Shown: positions 45,048 to 55,677 of the stretch, one piece after another
Numbering within the stretch: position 1 is the stretch's first letter
Layout of the letters: each line of letters begins with the position of its first letter
DNA from: Byssothecium circinans
Lineage: Eukaryota; Ascomycota; Dothideomycetes; Pleosporales; Massarinaceae
Length of the DNA: 64,000 bases
Direction of reading: 5' to 3'
Assembly: GCA_010015675.1 (NCBI GenBank)
Contig: ML976992.1
Coordinates: 2,730-66,729, forward strand
Notes under the pieces: model-generated
What the model was told of the DNA's origin: nothing
Databases searched by the model: none
Seen by the model: the letters and a program-made list of their open reading frames with translations, nothing else
Program-made: the position numbers and the translations under genes

Positions 45048-46389
45048 TTATGCCGTGGCTCCAACGAGGTTCAAAGTGTAGTCAATGCCGGTGTTGACAT
45101 CGCTTCCGAGCTGGAACGGATCGTACTGAATCAAGTTCGGCGTGTTCGCAACAACAACCGCCGCCTCTTCAGAGCTAGTCACCGACGTCGAAGCAGACCC
45201 GCTCGCGAAATCAATATACCGAGTAGCGCCGCTGCTCGTATTACGAACAGCAAGTGTAGCAGTGTAACTTCCAGAGGTCGTAATCTTCGCGGTAACGGTA
45301 ACGGTGCCCGACTTCTTGAGCGGAATGATGTTGGCGCCCATGTAACGAGGACGGCGCGCAGACTTCACCTTGTAGTTGCCATTGCCCTGCGAATCGAGGT
45401 TGGCGTAGTTGAGACTGCCGCGCTGGCTGAGGAAGACGGACTGTGCGGTGGGGTGGCCAATGTCGACAAAGGCCATGCGAGCCCAGTAGCGACCGACTAC
45501 CTTTTGGATGGTAGCACCAGTGGACAGACGGCCGAATGTGTGGAGCGGTGTCTCATTGCTGCCCTTGCTGTATTGGGCGAAAGACTCGCGCATGGTGTTT
45601 GTGCCAAGCCCAGCGAAGTTGTCAGGGTTGTAGGTGCTAAACATGTAAAGTCAGTGTATGTCTTGTATTATTTCCACACACAAGTGCTTACAGGTAGGCG
45701 AGGAATGGCCATGCCTCGTAGTAGTTTCCGGATCCCGCACTGCCATCAACAAGAACTTGAAAAGAGTCGCCAATGATCTTGCGAAGGTCAATCTCAGTCC
45801 CGCTTGTCGACTGGCCGAACTTGGAGCGTGCAGACGCGCACAATGGCGATGTCGTATAAGTATCGGCAACCCAGTTCGCCGTGGTTTCCCACCAAGCACC
45901 CGTACGGCCTTGGTCGACCCAGTTCTTGGCATGGTAAGTCAGTCCGTGACCATATTCATGCACTGTGACGGTTGGGACTGTAAGGTAGCTGTTGACGACT
46001 TCTAACCAAGACATGCCAGCATCGGCATGCATGACTCCAGCAGCACCATCGAGCGAGCCAACGGAATAAATGTTGACCTTTGTCCACGGCCCATCGCTGT
46101 CGGTGTTGTCGTTGTAGGCGAGCCCAGAAGAGCGCCAGCCTAGGGTATCGACAAAGCAAGAGTAGGCGGCTTCAAGCATGTTCAGAGTGTTCGTCGCAGT
46201 GGTGCCTGATGCTCCGTAAATGCGAAAATGAGGGGAGTCGACATAATTGTTGCCTCCAGGACCGATGTTGGGGTTCGCTGTGAAAGATGCGGGCGGGGCT
46301 GCAGCGGCTCGTACTGGAATACCGGCTGGAGCAGCTGCGGTGAGAGCGGAGAGAATAGAGAGAACGATAGCCTGCTTGTTGAACGACAT
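45048..46389 (-). CDS. Secreted HEXXH metalloprotease-like protein (DUF6055-like)
   Basis: Predicted secreted zinc peptidase-like protein. Two exons (46389-45692 and 45636-45048; 55-nt intron) give 428 aa. Residues 1-21 or so form a signal peptide (MSFNKQAIVLSILSALTAAA). The central domain has the zinc motif HEYGH at 144-148, with a candidate third ligand Glu168 in WWETTANW 20 residues on, a gluzincin-like spacing. The C-terminal part (GTVTVTAKITTSGSYTATLA) looks like a beta-sandwich. The layout resembles fungal proteins annotated DUF6055; I am sure of the motif, less of the family name. It is the only confident gene in about 9.7 kb, fitting the isolated setting often seen for secreted proteins. 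A TATATG-type element lies about 95 bp upstream (46481-46490). Proteolytic activity is inference. Confidence 0.78.
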
Positions 46390-49300
46390 CTTGGGCGAGC
46401 CTGCGTAAGTGAATGGAATGTAAACGAGAAGTGAGGGTGCGATGAGATCGTGCCTCTACTTCCCGTGGCTCGACCACAGTTCATATACTCGAACAAACCT
46501 TCGCATTGGGGTCACCCGCTGCGGAACAAACGAAATTCGCAGAAACTTGTTTCCAGGGGCAAATTGAAGCCAAGTCCAACAGGAAACATCCTATAGCTTG
46601 ATATTCATTGAGCCAAGCCTCATAACGTCTTTCCACAGAAGCCCACTAAAGGACCGAGAAGCTGGATATTTCTCCGCAGTCGCTGCAGTGGAAGGAAAAC
46701 CTTGCACAACGAGCGAATAAATGAAGGAAACGGAAAATATTTTAGATTGGAAATGGTAGGACCCCGCGGTTTCAGCCAAGTTTGTCCATGTTATACAGGC
46801 TAGCTAATCTACGATAGGAAGCACCAACATGTATGAACATCTGTTTCCTCCAACAATCTGATGGGCTTCGAACGTGGGGGATGGAGAAATGTAAAGTGCT
46901 GTTATCGACAGCGGCAGGTAGTAGATAGGCCGGAATATTGTTTTGCATGCTATACTCCGTACAGTGCAGCCCTTATCAAAGTGGATTTGGGCGCGATTCG
47001 TGGAGTAAAATTGTGCGAGTAACATTCAATTATGACCTTAGGAAAGGACTTGTAAGAAGAGTAAGTAGCGTAAAGAGTGAAAACTGTATAGGACAGTATG
47101 CAAGAGGCGCACGACTTGAAAAGCGACAGAAATGTAGCGATGAGAGAAGCGAATGTAGAACATGAAGGAGAAGAGTGTGAGAGGGCGCTGCGCAAGGCCA
47201 TCAGCTTATAGAATAGAAGGAAGGTCAGCTGCGAATGGTGAAACGAATGGGAGGTGCGTGCTAGTCGTCTGACTCGGATAGCAAAAATGATGCAGGATGC
47301 AGCGAGTAGTGGTGAGGTGAACGAGCAAGATGGATGGACTAGAGATTAGGGGCTTTGAAGTTTGAAACGTCTAATACGCACGTCATGCGTTCTCCGCAAT
47401 GCCCACAGCGTCATTATCGCGCATGGTCATTCAAAGGCCTCGCATTCAGATTCAAGCAGCACTGCAGCAGTATAACTGCCATCGCTAATCGCTAATCCCT
47501 AGGATCGGCATATGAGTGCTGCCCAAAGTCGAAGCTCGTATCCTCGCTTCGCCTTTTTTAGCGAGGCTGCGGGTAAGTCTAGGATGTGTCGTAAGCCCTA
47601 TGAGAAACCACATGGGATTTGTCAGTGAGGTGCGTGAGATGACTTCTCAAACCTGTTATCGATCCACCGACGATAGACCAATAGACCGGGCGTGGCAGCT
47701 GATGAATACGAGTACTTAGATCGGTGAGCGTTGCGGTGATTATATATGGATGACGAGGCGGAGGCGTAAAAGGTCTGCTGATATGTGAAAGGAAACTCGA
47801 AATGCCTCAGGCGAGATAAATCGTGACGATAGACATGGCGGATATATTGATTGTGGAGGGCGCATTTGAGTGGAGAAAGCTGGAGCTCGTGAAACGGAAC
47901 GGGACGGTTCCAGTTACCGACATGGGGTTGCGGCTGTTCTGGCAATTCGCCTGGCTTCTGCAACCGACCATCCCAAATATGTGAGGAGGTCGTCGAAAGC
48001 TGAAATTCAGAAGGTGAAGGGGTGTGGAGGTGGATGAGCGCTGATGGACCTGTGTTCGGTGATTGGCGCAAGTGAAGATTTGCCCTGCACGCCGTAGCAA
48101 CATCTCAACGCGACCTTCTCTTTGCATCGGCCTTGCCGACTCAGATTGCATGAGGCTGAAGCAATAGATTTTCAACGTGTATCCATTCAATTGCACCATT
48201 TCACCACAAAGAAAAGCTCTCCGTAGCAATGCGATATGAAAAGTAGGATGGCAGATTGAGTGCGAGAAAGGAAGGCTAACAGAAGCATGGCAGGAATAGG
48301 GAGCCCCTTGCACTGTGCCTGTGAAGATGATGAGCCCACGTGCAAGCCGACTTTAGCCGTAAGGCCAAGAGGGTGAGATCTGTAGCGCGGCAAAAGCGTA
48401 GTCTCAGAATTCCCATGAACTGCGGGATGATTCTGGTGCGCCATTTCACGCCATCCGGTTTCATAAATCAGAGAGTAAGCGGCTCCAAGTGGCGGCTTGT
48501 ATTATCAATAATTGCTCGATGGATGGTCACGTTTCAATGCCGCTTCGAGCCTCGCCCGTCTGGATTGATGGACCATAATTTCGGTTACGGGACGGTACTG
48601 GAGATCATGAACGCGGGGAGCGTGCGATTGAGTTCTCTTTGACTGCCGCGTCATGAAGCAGTCATAGAAGAGCTTTAAGATGTGATGGGATGCTTTGGTG
48701 AGCTCTATGCGAAATTGCTTCTCAGTAAGATGTCGTCAGTGCTGTTGGGGTTAACTTCTCCTGAGGGTGGGTTCCTGCGGCGATGATAGCCGAGAATGAC
48801 TGCGAGCGCAAAGAGCGCTTCGGAGAATTTCCACTATTGCAATAATAATAACAGTCCAATACAGCCTAGTCACGTCTATACTATGGCGTCGGAGGCGGGA
48901 AGTAGCAGCAGCGGCATGCTGGCTTGCGGTCTGGAGTCGGCCATGGTGATACTCACCGCAAGACTTCGGCTTTGTTTGCTACTGTGGTAGCGTGGAAGAC
49001 GGTTCGAGTTCCTTTGAGGCTGTCTCAAGCTCAACAGTCAGGAGCAGTCTGGGAGTAGTCGATTGGACTTGGGGCGGAATACCTATGGTACCATGGTAGC
49101 GTTTCCTGGATGGCGGGACGCAGTCAGCAGTGGTTGACATGGCATCACCAGGGCCAAAGAAGGACTTGAGAGAAGGCACTCTTCGGTGCCCCTGCGGCCG
49201 AGCTGCAGTTTGCTGCAGGACGCGCGATGGCTCTATGATCTATCAGCGACCAGGCATGCTCGGCTGTCCCTCTCACTGGCAGACGAAGGTGGTAGTGCCC

Positions 49301-50551
49301 ACTTGCGCTTGATTTAGCGTACCTGCATCTTCAAGGCAAACTTTTTTTACAGTGACAGCGCATAGATACATTCCAGCCTCGAAGATGAGGCTCCCACTTC
49401 AGTTGCCCGGTGGAATGGGAGCTGCTTCGATATCAGATTGGCCAGCGTCGTACAGGAGCAAACCCACAAGCAGCCTAGCGCGCTGTCATGGTGATCGACC
49501 ACTGTGTCAGGGGCACGGCTCCAACCACTCAACGACTCAACGCCAGCACTCGCAGAATTTCCTGCTCTGAGACGTCCCCGCCCGCTGCCAGAGCTCCAAC
49601 CCGTCCCTCGTTTCGCAGTACGGGCCTCCTCACCAGTGCAACGCAAGGAAACACGCCGCCAAAATGACTTGTATCGACGGTGGTGTGCGGCGCCCGGCTG
49701 CCATTCGAGCCGGCAGCCATAGCAAGCCATACACGTCTATAGCACCGCATCGCCGGCTGCTGACCTCACCAACGCCACGTCGTTCATGGCTTCAAAGCGG
49801 AGCAAGCGTGGGAAGGTGGAGCGTGCAGGTGCCCGGTCGGTGTGCTGCAGGTAAATGCAGGTAACCCTAGCGAGCGGTCGGGGCGGTCGAACTACCTATC
49901 GTGGGTAGTACGCTAGAGTGTGACATTGAAGTTCCAAGCCAGATGTAAAATTAACACCGCTCACCGCTCCTCTTCTTTAATACTGACTTGCCCACCACCA
50001 GGCACAGAGGCTGGTTCCTTGCAGGTCCACGGGTATTCGCCTCCAGCCAAGCTATTAGACGGGCCCTCCAGCTGCAGGTACGGGTGCGCCTCGAAACTCT
50101 TTCCTCACACTGGTATTGCTACCCATCCACCATCGCTGCTACTTCTGGTGTGGGTGGAGCGAGCCTGCTTGCGCATGACCTTGCCTTGGGTTACCCGTTC
50201 CGCCTACTTTGTTCTTATCTGGCCCGCTCCGTGCCTACCGTACTGCTTGGGCCACCCCTTCAACTCAGTCTTTTCAAAGTTACCATTATTGCTCTGCCAT
50301 CCCAAGTTTGGACACTCGCAATCATGGACGACTAGCTGTCACTCCTTGGTCTCCAGTACTCACCCGGGGCTTTGCCAACTCTCACCATCCCATCACGCTT
50401 TCCTTGGACCGGTTGTCGATACCAACTATACGGCCATCGGACTTTCTTCACTACACAGCTACTGGTCTTATCACTACCTTGGACAACAAGCTCCATTCAC
50501 ACATTGCCCGAACACCATATTAATTTAGATCCTCCATCACCGTGTGTCACA
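46390..50551. other. Gene-poor interval and leader of the membrane-protein gene
   Basis: 4.2 kb without a supported gene. The largest frames (minus strand 47622-48313) overlap in different registers and have no motifs. From about 49900 the plus strand is C/T-rich and probably forms the long promoter and leader of the gene at 50552; an open frame continuous with it from 50372 has no credible start context. Confidence 0.4.
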
Positions 50552-51220
50552 ATGGAGGAAACCAAAATCTGGATCATCCTTGGCGTCGTTGTTGGATCTC
50601 TGGTCCTCGGCTGCGTCACTGTTCTCGCCCTCTTCTGTGCCAGAAGATCGAAGAGAAAGATACGAGGCTTTTCGCTTCGAGCAGTCACACCGCTGGACGA
50701 TGCGGAGTTTGAATCATGGCGTCGGCCAAGCCAATACACGCAACGCCCAGAGAAGTATGGCATCAGACCCACTCAGCCCGCTGTCGTCCGAACTGCACCA
50801 ACACCCAACATGTTCGAAAAAGAACTTATCAACTATGACCTCGCCCGAGCACAAAGCCGGACGCCATCCCCTCGCGATGACAGTTCGATCAAGTCGCCTC
50901 CTCCGCTCAGGAAGCCGGAACGTGTCCGTAGGAAGTCAAGCTGTGCTTCTTCCCTCGCAGACCGACCGCCGACTCCCTACTCGCCTGCATCTCCTGCATC
51001 CGTCTCTGGTGACTTTCCTCGGTCGTCATACACATCACGCAGATCGTATGGAAGCTCCCCTCGTACCCACTATCCGTCCATGTCTGAGGCTTCAGCATTT
51101 GACTTCGACTTCAGCATGGACTTTGACTCTCACCCGACAGATCCAACCCGCCATTTCAGCCAGTCCACGCGCCCGCTCAACCTCTCTTACACATTCGACT
51201 CGTATTCTGAGAAGGTATGA
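50552..51220 (+). CDS. Single-span membrane protein with disordered Ser/Pro-rich tail
   Basis: Conserved-looking fungal protein of unknown function, 222 aa, one exon. Residues 5-29 (IWIILGVVVGSLVLGCVTVLAL) form a single membrane helix followed at once by a basic stop-transfer stretch (RRSKRK). By the positive-inside rule the long C-terminus should be cytosolic. It starts with RGFSLRAVTPLDDAEFESWR and continues as a low-complexity Ser/Pro/Arg region with several Ser-Pro and Thr-Pro sites (RTPSPRDD, RPPTPYSPASPAS), candidate phosphorylation sites. There is no cleavable signal peptide; the helix probably acts as an anchor. Start chosen directly before the membrane helix; an ATG 60 codons upstream in frame lies in leader-like sequence. 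Confidence 0.68.
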   Translation: MEETKIWIILGVVVGSLVLGCVTVLALFCARRSKRKIRGFSLRAVTPLDDAEFESWRRPSQYTQRPEKYGIRPTQPAVVRTAPTPNMFEKELINYDLARAQSRTPSPRDDSSIKSPPPLRKPERVRRKSSCASSLADRPPTPYSPASPASVSGDFPRSSYTSRRSYGSSPRTHYPSMSEASAFDFDFSMDFDSHPTDPTRHFSQSTRPLNLSYTFDSYSEKV

Positions 51221-52462
51221 GTAACAACGGGTAGCATCCAGATATCCTCTTTCAAATAGTCGACCTAGCGACATTGCAGGCTTAATCCCTGGCGTCCTTG
51301 AACGCACTCACAGCATAACGCTTTGGGCAACAGGGCCATACCCTTCCATTCGCTATTCGGCGTCCCCTGCTTCGCACAGGTTCGCCTGCAGCAACTGGTT
51401 GGACACCCACCTTCTACACACAAACGACCCCCACTTATGTCTCCGCACGACATACTTCTCCACACGACGTTTCTTTCAGTCGATACCCTTCACTGCACAT
51501 ATTTGACGGCCGCATACGGTTCTTTTGGCGTTTGGAGGAGCTCTGTTGTTTTTCTGTGATACCAGACAACTTGTCACCTACATAGGCACTTGCCCCTATC
51601 TTTCTTTATTGTTAGCGTACAACGAAGGTGGTAGGAAAGCAGAGGGAACTACAGTGATGGAAGAAGACGGTATCGCCACATAGTGACGAAGATAAATGTA
51701 TTCACGCACGCAGGCTCACCTGCAGGGCAGAATTTGGTATTCTTTGATAGTTGACTTAATGCAACGATAAATTTGCTGCTACCCTGTCGTCTCGTCTCAT
51801 TGCCCAAGTGATAGTATCAGATACTCCTGCATACTCCAAACCCCATTCCTTAAGCTTCGGCCCTATATTCACCGGCAATGCACTGGTCTGCGCTATACAT
51901 GTACAATCTTCTCTGTTCAAAGCCATCGCGAGGTCTGCCTACCTTCACCGCTCCTTCCTGATGAAACTCCCAATGTCGATGAACTGCAGCCAGAACTTGA
52001 CGAGGGACGAAGTCCCGGTAACCGGGTGGACTGCGGGAGAGGTGCATTGGTGTGACAATTGAATGACGTGATTGATGAATGCAGGAGGGCTTTCTGCGAG
52101 TGTGTTTGGGTTGGGATGCGCGACACAAAGTGCGAGTACGGGGAGGGGTCGGTGCCAAGATTTGACGCAGCTAACCCTTGTTCCTTTCGTAGGCGAGGCT
52201 AGAGGCCAGAGCTCGTGAAAGAAACACAAACATCTTTGAACTACAACAAAGGCGGAACCTGCACTGAACGCAACAAAGACCAGGGAATACTATAGTAAGC
52301 CTTGGGCTTCTCTCAAGGCTTTACGCATCTTCCATTTCACGCACCTGCCTTGGTATATTCCACGCGCATCAAACTTTGCCCGCGCACATACCTTCACACC
52401 GCCGTTCACACGTTCAAACAAGCAGTCTTCCAACGACATACACACCACATAGCTAGCCCACG
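51221..52462. other. Intergenic DNA upstream of APQ12
   Basis: 1.2 kb with no supported gene. It should hold the 3' region of the membrane-protein gene and the APQ12 promoter; C/A- and C/T-rich sequence from about 52300 to 52460 looks like a leader. Confidence 0.4.
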
Positions 52463-53003
52463 ATGGACTTTATACAAAGTAATCCCGTCCCATACTCCTC
52501 TCCTTTCCGCACACCACTAACAAACTCCAGCCTACGCCCCCTATCTCTCCAGCTACCTCCCCCCCTCCCTCTTCACCGCCTTAATACAATTCCTAACCTC
52601 CACCTTCGCCGTCCTCAAAACCCTCCAAACACATCTCACGCCGCTCCTCCACAAGATAACAACGCAACCCGACATTGCCTCCATCCTCGCGCTGCTCGTG
52701 CTGCTCCTCATCAGCCTCAAGGTCCTTGACATGGCGTACCGCGCGGTTATGTTCTGGATACGCCTAGTGTTCTCCATCGCGCTGTGGGGCGGCATGGCGA
52801 TCGTGGGCCTGTGGGTGTATAATCGCGGCCCGGATGGGTTTGTCGAGGATGTGGGGGAGTTGGCGAGGTTTTGGTGGGTGGAGTTTGGCAGGTTGAGAGG
52901 GGAGGCGGACGCGTGGCGGAGGGAGGGAGAGAGGAAGGTGATGTATGGTACGCAGAAGAAGAGCGGGTGGGGGTATGGCTATTGGGGGCAGAATCGGTGG
53001 TGA
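52463..53003 (+). CDS. APQ12: Nuclear pore assembly/biogenesis protein Apq12-like
   Basis: Membrane protein of the nuclear envelope/ER; yeast Apq12 influences nuclear pore assembly, membrane fluidity and mRNA export. Two exons (52463-52478 and 52531-53003; 52-nt intron with CTAAC branch) give 162 aa. Exon 1 encodes only MDFIQ plus one base, and splicing gives MDFIQTYAPYLSSYLPPSLF. A hydrophobic pair follows: IASILALLVLLLISLKVLDMAYRA and VFSIALWGGMAIVGLWVYNRG (both given as family context), consistent with the Apq12 domain. The C-terminus is charged, then Gly/Trp/Tyr-rich (GWGYGYWGQNRW). Membrane assignment is firm; the family name rests on pattern memory. Confidence 0.72.
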
Positions 53004-53456
53004 TGGGGGGATGAGAAGGTATGGAGAGACTCTGCGTATTTCTTGAGCGTTGGGGTGTTTGAAGGAGCGGGGATATTTTGAGTTGCATGTATGGTGTTTC
53101 GGGTATACGGTTGGCATTTCTATCGGTGTTTGGTTGCCGGTTTTTTCCATGGCTGTGGGATTCTTGATGATATTGGATGGTGCTGTGCATAACGGATCTA
53201 GGGACGTGGTTATGGTGGTCAGATCAACGTTATACGTGCTCCTTTCAATGTCTTGCCGACTTTACAAAGAATATGGTTTGTGATTTGATATTCTCTAGAA
53301 TTATCATATGCAATCGTCTATATATCTATTTAGAAATGGTCTGTCCGAGACCGGGTATCAAAAAGCTAATCAAAAACCAAGCCCACTAAATAACTCCATC
53401 GCGAAAACTTCTAGGTGAATCAAACCCTTGCCCGTATCCATATTGCCATAAAGGTA
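53004..53456. other. Convergent intergenic spacer
   Basis: 453 bp between the stop codons of APQ12 and the unrecognised nuclear-type gene. No gene or repeat seen. Confidence 0.45.
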
Positions 53457-54737
53457 TCAAAACATGAAAGTAGGTATGTCATCCACGTCCTTCTTCCTAG
53501 CTTTACTCCTGCTCTCCTTATCCTTATCTGCTTTGCGCTTAGCAAGGCGATCTGAAGTTTCCTTGGAAAGCGTATCTCGCTTCGGTGTGTTGAAGTTGTC
53601 CCATAGATTGACAGAACTATCGGCCTTTTTCGTAGCTGGCGTCGCGGCCTTCACAGGTGAAGACGAACGGTGGGTTAATAATGATTTCTCCTTGACCGCT
53701 GGCGGTGATGGTGTATTTGCTGCGGCAGAGACACCGTTTGGCACGAAGTCATCCCATGAGTCCAGTAAGTTAGGTCGACTCATCTGTGCAGCGCGAGCTC
53801 GAGCTCGAGCGCGGGCATTGGAGAGAGTAGGTAGTGCGGGTTTCACGAAAGACGATGATGGCGTTGGTTCGGGGGGAGAAGGAACTAGTTTGGGGGTAGG
53901 CTGGGCTGGTTTTGAAAGCGGTTTTTGGGTTGGCTTTGGAGGTGGTTTTGAAGGGATTTCGTGCTTTGTCACTGTGAGATGTTTTGGCGCGTCCAAATCA
54001 TCGCTGTCAGATCCACTTTCATTGGGCTTTTGTCGAATAGCAGTGTTTGTGCGGGGATTCGTCACACTAACTGTCGGTGGACGACTCTGAAGGGATCGTT
54101 GATTGGGAACAGAGGTTGTGATCGTAGGCCTATGTCTCACGGGGCTTTCCTCCTCCTCACTTTCGTCCTCAGCGTCAAAGAATGCCTTTTGAACTTTGGA
54201 TTGTTTTTCAGCCTTCTTCTTAAATTGACCCACTATCGAAGGTTTGGCGCCAGGAACAACAGGTCGCGGCGTCTTCTCGTTCCGCAATTTCTTCTCGTCG
54301 ATATCCGCTTTCATGCGATCGTATTCCGCAAGATGCAAGTGTCGAGTGAAGAGTTTGGCCGTCTGAAGGAGCTCGTCTTCTACCATCATCCATTCGTCGT
54401 CGCGAAGATCGAACTTATCGACCCCTTTGTCCATGTACTCTATCTCTGGCGGTGGAAGTTCTTCCGCGGGAGGTGGTGATGAAGATAGTAGTCGCGAGCC
54501 TTCAACTGGATCTTTGCCCTTGCTCTTGCGGGATGTCCGCGCATTCGGCGTTGCATGTGGTAGCTCAGGAAAATCATCGTCGGAGTCCCGTGGGTCTCTG
54601 GCCAATACAGTATCCGCGAAGAAGTCATCGTCGATGTCAGATTGAATCCGTGGCTTCGGCGCAGTCTTCTGGGGCAGCGTTCGCGTCTTGCTTCCGCTTC
54701 CTCCACCTTTGTTCTTCCATGGGAGTTGTCGCGGCAT
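53457..54737 (-). CDS. Unrecognised disordered, probably nuclear protein
   Basis: Single-exon 426-aa protein that I cannot place in a named family. The start MPRQLPWKNKGG at 54737 follows 34 unremarkable codons of upstream open frame. Residues about 105-175 are the only ordered-looking part: DEWMMVEDELLQTAKLFTRH, then HLAEYDRMKADIDEKK, probably helical. The rest is rich in Pro, Ser, Lys and acidic residues, with an acidic patch (DAEDESEEEE), a run of RARARARA at about 325-332, and repeated short aromatic-acidic motifs (LLDSWDDF, VNLWDNFN). It ends in DIPTFMF. Basic clusters and acidic/SP-rich sequence suggest a nuclear scaffold or adaptor; that is inference. Confidence 0.65.
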   Translation of the reverse strand: MPRQLPWKNKGGGSGSKTRTLPQKTAPKPRIQSDIDDDFFADTVLARDPRDSDDDFPELPHATPNARTSRKSKGKDPVEGSRLLSSSPPPAEELPPPEIEYMDKGVDKFDLRDDEWMMVEDELLQTAKLFTRHLHLAEYDRMKADIDEKKLRNEKTPRPVVPGAKPSIVGQFKKKAEKQSKVQKAFFDAEDESEEEESPVRHRPTITTSVPNQRSLQSRPPTVSVTNPRTNTAIRQKPNESGSDSDDLDAPKHLTVTKHEIPSKPPPKPTQKPLSKPAQPTPKLVPSPPEPTPSSSFVKPALPTLSNARARARARAAQMSRPNLLDSWDDFVPNGVSAAANTPSPPAVKEKSLLTHRSSSPVKAATPATKKADSSVNLWDNFNTPKRDTLSKETSDRLAKRKADKDKESRSKARKKDVDDIPTFMF

Positions 54738-55677
54738 ATTGGGCCAGGCAGTTGCTTCAAGTATTGCGTTACAGTGGAGCGGGTGGATTAGAGACCTCCA
54801 TCGTATGGCGCAAATACTTATGTTTGAAGTGTGGAGCAATCGTGCGGTCTTTCAAAGAGTGTCGTTCAGTGAAATAGCGCTATCACGTGGTTATTGGCTT
54901 CGGGAACTAGTTGACGCTAGTGCCGAATCTGCTCTAGCGTATCGCTTGTTGTGGTCCGACATCTGGTACGTTTGCGCCCTTCTGCCTACACTCTTCATCT
55001 CAAGGTGAGAGACCACGTCGCCTTTCCATGGACTTCTTCTCTTATGTTCTGTTTTGATCTTTCTGCGGGCTCCATGGCAATGTGCTATGGCTGCACGCGA
55101 GGCCGAATAATACTTCGCTCTTCTACCTTGCGACCAGACCTCTAAACAACATTCATACAACCCTCCCCTGTCAACAAGAGTCAAGGACGCTACGTCAATT
55201 TGGACAGTAGCTGCTCCAGTCTAATCACGAGAGTCTACCATCTTCAAAGTCACGGTCAACACCGTCGTTGGTTTGAGCTGCCTACTTTAGGACTTGGAAA
55301 GAGACGCTCAATCGGACTTGCCCATCTTCAAGAGCCGTGGTATTTTGTCATCATCGAAATTCCTAGGGCTGCGGTTCGCGTCCTCGCTTTCTTTCATAGA
55401 AACCGTCGTTTACGTTGCTATCGTCGCCTATCGTTTGTAGGCGAACAATCTACGCTCCAGATCCAGACTGTGAGGACTTTGTCCATCGCGAGGCACGGGG
55501 CATCGTTTATTATCTGCAACCCATATCGTTGTTTGTAATTCCCTCGTTACGTCATTACCGTCGTTCAAGGCGCCCTCTCGGCGTCGACCCAGGCACGGGC
55601 AGCCTCGACACACCCCACGGCGCTCCTGATCCATCCCCGAGAATATTGAAGACCTCTTCATTCTAGAGATCTTCGAA
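54738..55677. promoter_or_regulatory. Divergent promoter region and kinase leader
   Basis: 940 bp between the unrecognised minus-strand gene and the eIF2-alpha kinase. No protein gene supported; overlapping short frames on both strands lack motifs. A long 5' leader for the kinase, possibly with upstream ATGs, is likely. Confidence 0.4.

Noticed and set aside
47622..48313. Two overlapping minus-strand frames of 149 and 168 codons
   Set aside because: They are in different registers over the same DNA, with no motif, signal peptide or splice support.
49000..49020. Possible tRNA B-box (GGTTCGAG...)
   Set aside because: The invariant C of the B-box is missing, and no acceptor stem or A-box could be matched around it.
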